A stretch of 7,557 nt of DNA from Burkholderiales bacterium (GTDB lineage: Bacteria > Pseudomonadota > Gammaproteobacteria > Burkholderiales > Burkholderiaceae_C). A program made the translations under genes and the position numbers. The DNA lies in contig SBFU01000433.1 of the NCBI GenBank assembly GCA_006227785.1, forward strand, positions 1-7,557, read 5' to 3'. The notes under the pieces are model-generated. The model was not told the DNA's origin. It made no database searches and saw nothing but the letters and a program-made list of their open reading frames with translations. How positions within the stretch are numbered: position 1 is the first letter of the stretch; each line of letters opens with the position of its first letter. This document shows, one piece after another, positions 6,673 to 7,557 of the stretch.

Positions 6673-7134
6673 ATGACCCTCAAGAAAACCCTGATCGCTT
6701 CCGTGTTGGCCTTCGGCGCTCTGACCGCCGCCCACGCCAAGGACATCGTGGACACCGCCGTTGCCGCCGGCAGCTTCAAGACGCTGGCCACCGCCCTGCA
6801 GGCCGCAGGCCTGGTGGACACGCTCAAGGGCCCGGGCCCGTTCACGGTGTTCGCCCCGACCGATGAGGCCTTTGCCAAGGTGCCCAAGGCCGATCTGGAC
6901 GCCCTGCTCAAGGACAAGGCCAAACTGACCGCCGTGCTGACCTACCACGTGGTGCCAGGCAAGGTGATGGCCGCCGACGTGAAGGCCGGCAAGGTCAAGA
7001 CCGTGCAGGGCAGCGAACTGACGGTGAGCACCACCGGCGGCGTGAAGGTGGACGCGGCCAACGTGGTCAAGACCGACATCACGGCCAGCAACGGCGTCAT
7101 CCACGTGATCGACAGCGTGATCATGCCGCGCTGA
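6673..7134 (+). CDS. Secreted fasciclin (FAS1) domain protein
   Basis: This 153-residue protein consists of a Sec signal peptide and one FAS1 domain. The leader [22 protein letters not shown] has two lysines, a hydrophobic core and an AHA cleavage site after residue 22. The mature chain has H1, [11 protein letters not shown] (57-67), then TYHVVPG (90-96) and H2, [13 protein letters not shown] (140-152). It is expected to be a soluble periplasmic or secreted protein and resembles the small FAS1 proteins related to mycobacterial MPT70/MPB70. TGGAGA at 6662-6667 is a good ribosome site. It is a close paralogue of the preceding lipoprotein gene: 57 of 66 bases match between 6248-6313 and 6811-6876. 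The transcript ends at a hairpin 43 bases downstream. Its ligand and function are unknown. Confidence 0.94.
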   Translation: MTLKKTLIASVLAFGALTAAHAKDIVDTAVAAGSFKTLATALQAAGLVDTLKGPGPFTVFAPTDEAFAKVPKADLDALLKDKAKLTAVLTYHVVPGKVMAADVKAGKVKTVQGSELTVSTTGGVKVDAANVVKTDITASNGVIHVIDSVIMPR

Positions 7135-7152
7135 GCCCACCCCGCTGAAGAG

Positions 7153-7168
7153 CACCGGACCACCGGTG
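7153..7168 (+). other. Small hairpin downstream of the fasciclin pair
   Basis: CACCGG (7153-7158) and CCGGTG (7163-7168) form a 6-bp stem with an ACCA loop, nine bases before the terminator hairpin. It has no T tract. It may stabilise the 3' end of the fasciclin mRNA, or be chance in GC-rich DNA. Confidence 0.4.
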
Positions 7169-7177
7169 TCTGACCAG

Positions 7178-7201
7178 AGCCCCGGCACGCCGGGGCTTTT
7201 T
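7178..7201 (+). terminator. Intrinsic terminator of the fasciclin genes
   Basis: AGCCCCGG (7178-7185) pairs with CCGGGGCT (7190-7197) around a CACG loop, and the stem is followed by a run of Ts through 7201. This is a classical rho-independent terminator on the plus strand. The T run touches the stop codon (7201-7203) of the minus-strand regulator. On the minus strand no T tract follows the stem, so it is unlikely to terminate that gene efficiently. Confidence 0.88.
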
Positions 7202-7557
7202 CATGGGCGTTCGGGTTCGTGCCGCAGCGCCGCAGCCGCCGCACCGCGCAAGGCCTCGCTGAGGGTCTCCAGCACATCCGAACTGAGGTTCCAGCAATGC
7301 CAGTGCAGCTTCACCGGCAGCCGGTGTCGTGGCGCCAGGTCGATCAGTTCACCGCGCGCCAGCTGCTCCCGCACCCGCAACTCGGGCAGGACGCTCACGC
7401 CCCAGCCCTCCTGGACCGCCCGCACCTGCCCTTCGCTGGAGGGCACGAAAAGCTGCCTGAGCATGACGCGGGGCAGACCGAACGAGCGGGTCACGAATTC
7501 GTGCTGAAGGTGGTCCTTGCGGTTGAAGGCCACAAAGGGAACCTGGTAGAAGTTGTG
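7201..7557 (-). CDS. ArgP/IciA-like LysR-family regulator, C-terminal part only
   Basis: The reading frame is open from the window edge (HNFYQVPFVAFNRKD...) to a TGA at 7203-7201 and gives the last 118 residues of a LysR regulator; the DNA-binding domain and start lie outside. The segment VAFNRKDHLQHEFV, then VPSSEGQVRAVQEGWGVSVLPE, GELIDLAP and LHWHCWNLSSDVLETL matches the C-terminal effector domain of the ArgP (IciA, LysG) branch, whose members sense lysine or arginine and control amino-acid export genes such as argO/lysE. An internal GTG (7533) is not the start. Whether this copy has an exporter neighbour cannot be seen. It converges with the fasciclin transcript. Confidence 0.85.
   Translation of the reverse strand, partial: HNFYQVPFVAFNRKDHLQHEFVTRSFGLPRVMLRQLFVPSSEGQVRAVQEGWGVSVLPELRVREQLARGELIDLAPRHRLPVKLHWHCWNLSSDVLETLSEALRGAAAAALRHEPERP

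Noticed and set aside
6388..7188. Minus-strand 266-codon frame opposite the fasciclin genes
   Set aside because: It runs antisense across both fasciclin genes and the spacer between them; repeated GVH/GDVG patterns simply reflect the two paralogous FAS1 domains read backwards.
1..7557. Mobile element, CRISPR array, tRNA or defence system
   Set aside because: No transposase, integrase, spaced direct repeats, tRNA-like fold or effector domain is present; gene content and composition are uniform chromosomal housekeeping and regulation.

Overview
This window looks like ordinary chromosome from a high-GC betaproteobacterium, most likely in the Burkholderiales and Comamonadaceae-like (Acidovorax/Hydrogenophaga type). 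The reasons are the strong G/C third-position bias, a GTP-type PEP carboxykinase, LysR-type regulators and small fasciclin-domain proteins. The genus cannot be fixed from sequence alone. There are no rRNA or tRNA genes, no CRISPR array, no transposase and no phage gene.

Layout. (1) 1-2220: a 245-base leader, then pckG (gluconeogenic PEP carboxykinase, complete, + strand), closed by a strong symmetric terminator that also serves the converging gene. (2) 2252-2782 (-): an unrecognised two-helix membrane protein. It is divergent from a LysR regulator at 2882-3856 (+), and their 99-base spacer holds a sigma70-like promoter and a small palindrome. (3) 2882-5224 (+): the LysR gene, a calcineurin-like metallophosphoesterase and a UspA-type universal stress protein follow at 13- and 29-base gaps, so they may share a transcript. 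(4) 5239-5883 (-): a TetR-family regulator, convergent with uspA and divergent from the next cluster. (5) 6080-7134 (+): two tandem fasciclin (FAS1) proteins, the first a predicted lipoprotein with a Tat-like leader, the second a Sec-exported soluble protein; a hairpin terminator follows. (6) 7201-7557 (-): the C-terminal part of an ArgP/IciA-like LysR regulator that runs off the window.

Functionally the window combines central carbon metabolism (pckG), stress and signalling proteins (UspA, phosphoesterase), and cell-surface or periplasmic FAS1 proteins, interleaved with three one-component regulators. The most testable ideas are that the TetR protein controls itself and the FAS1 pair through dyads in the AT-rich spacer at 5884-6079, and that the FAS1 pair arose by tandem duplication followed by a change of cellular location. 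I see no convincing new multi-gene defence, mobile or biosynthetic system.
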